This document shows positions 5,745 through 6,593 of a stretch of 6,593 bases of DNA, one piece after another. The stretch is from Myxococcales bacterium (GTDB lineage: Bacteria > Myxococcota_A > UBA9160 > SMWR01), in NCBI GenBank assembly GCA_022572485.1, contig JACZVU010000148.1, positions 1 to 6,593 of the forward strand, given 5' to 3'. The stretch's first letter is position 1, and each line of letters opens with the position of its first letter. The translations under genes were made by a program, and so were the position numbers. The notes beneath the pieces were generated by a model. It saw only the letters and a list, made by a program, of their open reading frames with translations. It did no database searches and was not told the DNA's origin.

Positions 5745-6593
5745 TCTCACGGTCGTGCAGCCGCTCGAACAGCGCGGCTTCGGCGAGACGCTCGGTCGCC
5801 ACGGGCTTGCGCCGCTGACCCGCCATCCCGTCACGACCCTGCAGATCAATGTGGGTTGGCGCTGCGATCTCGCGTGCACGCATTGCCACGTGGAAGCGGG
5901 CCCAAAACGAACCGAAATGATGGACCGGAAGACTGCGGACAGGATTTTGGCGGTCCTGCGCTGCAGCCCGAGCGTCACGACCGTCGACCTGACGGGCGGC
6001 GCCCCCGAATTGAATGCACAATTTCGCCACCTCGTGGTAGGGGCGCGTGCTCTCGGACTTCAGGTGATCGATCGATGCAACCTCACGATTCTGCTCGAGC
6101 CGGGCCAGGAAGGCACCGCGGAGTTCCTGGCTGAGCACTGCATCAGGGTGGTTGCATCCCTTCCGTGTACCACCCAAGAAACGGTGGACGCGCAACGAGG
6201 CCTCCGCGTCTTCGAAAGGAGCATCGAGGCCCTTCACAAGCTCGGCCGTCTCGGTTACGGGCAGCCGGGATCGCCGTTGACGCTCGACCTCGTCTACAAC
6301 CCGCCCGGCGCAATGCTCCCTCCGCCCCAGGCGGAACTCGAGGCAACCTATCGACAGGAATTGAGGGAACGCTTCGGAATCGAATTTCACCACTTGCTGG
6401 CCATCACCAACATGCCAATCCGGCGATTCGCTCGCGCGTTGGAGCGATCGGGAAAAGCAAACGCCTACATCTCACTCTTGATCGCCCACTTCAACCCCGA
6501 AACGGTCTCCGAATTGATGTGCCGGAGCCTCGTCTCCGTCGGCTACGACGGACGCCTCCACGACTGCGACTTCAACCAGATGCTCGATCTTTC
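5734..6593 (+). CDS. arsS: ArsS-family radical SAM protein, DUF3641 C-terminus (partial, 3' end outside window)
   Basis: The first 286 residues of a radical SAM enzyme with no stop before the window ends. C44, C48 and C51 in WRCDLACTHCH form the CxxxCxxC site for the SAM-binding 4Fe-4S cluster, and TGGAPEL (87-93) is the SAM-binding GGE-type loop in the form typical of this family. Further family landmarks are DRCNLT with C115, LLEPGQE, SLPC with C145 followed by VDAQRG, LVYNPPG, ITNMPIRRF (224-232), then LMCR (C263) and DGRLHDCDFNQMLDL (C278), which belong to the DUF3641 region thought to hold auxiliary iron-sulfur ligands. In characterised arsenosugar systems ArsS joins dimethylarsenite to the 5'-deoxyadenosyl group, downstream of the methyltransferase ArsM. 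Homologues are widespread and not all are tested. Roughly 40-60 residues, including a final cysteine-rich tail, are missing. ATG 5734 overlaps the DUF3047 stop; GAGG at 5718-5721 is a distant SD. Confidence 0.92.
   Translation, partial: MPNDLTVVQPLEQRGFGETLGRHGLAPLTRHPVTTLQINVGWRCDLACTHCHVEAGPKRTEMMDRKTADRILAVLRCSPSVTTVDLTGGAPELNAQFRHLVVGARALGLQVIDRCNLTILLEPGQEGTAEFLAEHCIRVVASLPCTTQETVDAQRGLRVFERSIEALHKLGRLGYGQPGSPLTLDLVYNPPGAMLPPPQAELEATYRQELRERFGIEFHHLLAITNMPIRRFARALERSGKANAYISLLIAHFNPETVSELMCRSLVSVGYDGRLHDCDFNQMLDL

Overview
The window looks like ordinary chromosomal DNA from a high-GC, Gram-negative-type aerobic bacterium. The citrate synthase end, a heme A synthase, exported proteins with Sec-type signal peptides and GC-rich third codon positions all point that way. 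The combination of a DUF3047 protein, an ArsS-family radical SAM enzyme and an atypical GGDEF-like protein would suit a deltaproteobacterial or myxococcal lineage, or a related uncultured one. That placement is inference from protein style, not a search result. I see no tRNA, rRNA, insertion sequence, CRISPR array or phage gene.

Left block (1-1965, + strand): the C-terminal end of citrate synthase (gltA), then after 17 nt a class IV PLP-dependent aminotransferase / aminodeoxychorismate-lyase-like protein, then a TIGR01777 (YfcH-like) atypical short-chain dehydrogenase whose ATG overlaps the preceding stop (ATGA). The spacing suggests one transcription unit.

Middle block (2044-4088): a small minus-strand gene encodes what looks like a degenerate, catalytically dead GGDEF-type domain. 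It converges on the YfcH-like gene and diverges from ctaA (heme A synthase, + strand). In the longest reading, the two divergent start codons share a single CATG. CtaA has all four expected heme-ligand histidines and cysteine pairs in both halves. After it comes a 158-residue, probably helical protein that I do not recognise, with a good ribosome binding site.

Right block (4089-6593, + strand): a 181-nt leader holds a 14-bp perfect palindrome and a weak promoter candidate. It is followed by an exported cyclophilin-type peptidyl-prolyl isomerase, an exported DUF3047 protein 17 nt downstream, and an ArsS-family radical SAM protein that overlaps the DUF3047 gene by 11 nt and runs off the window. 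ArsS makes the arsenosugar precursor from dimethylarsenite in characterised systems. Its tight coupling to a secreted protein of unknown function is the most interesting context here. I did not find a clearly new multi-gene defence or mobile system.
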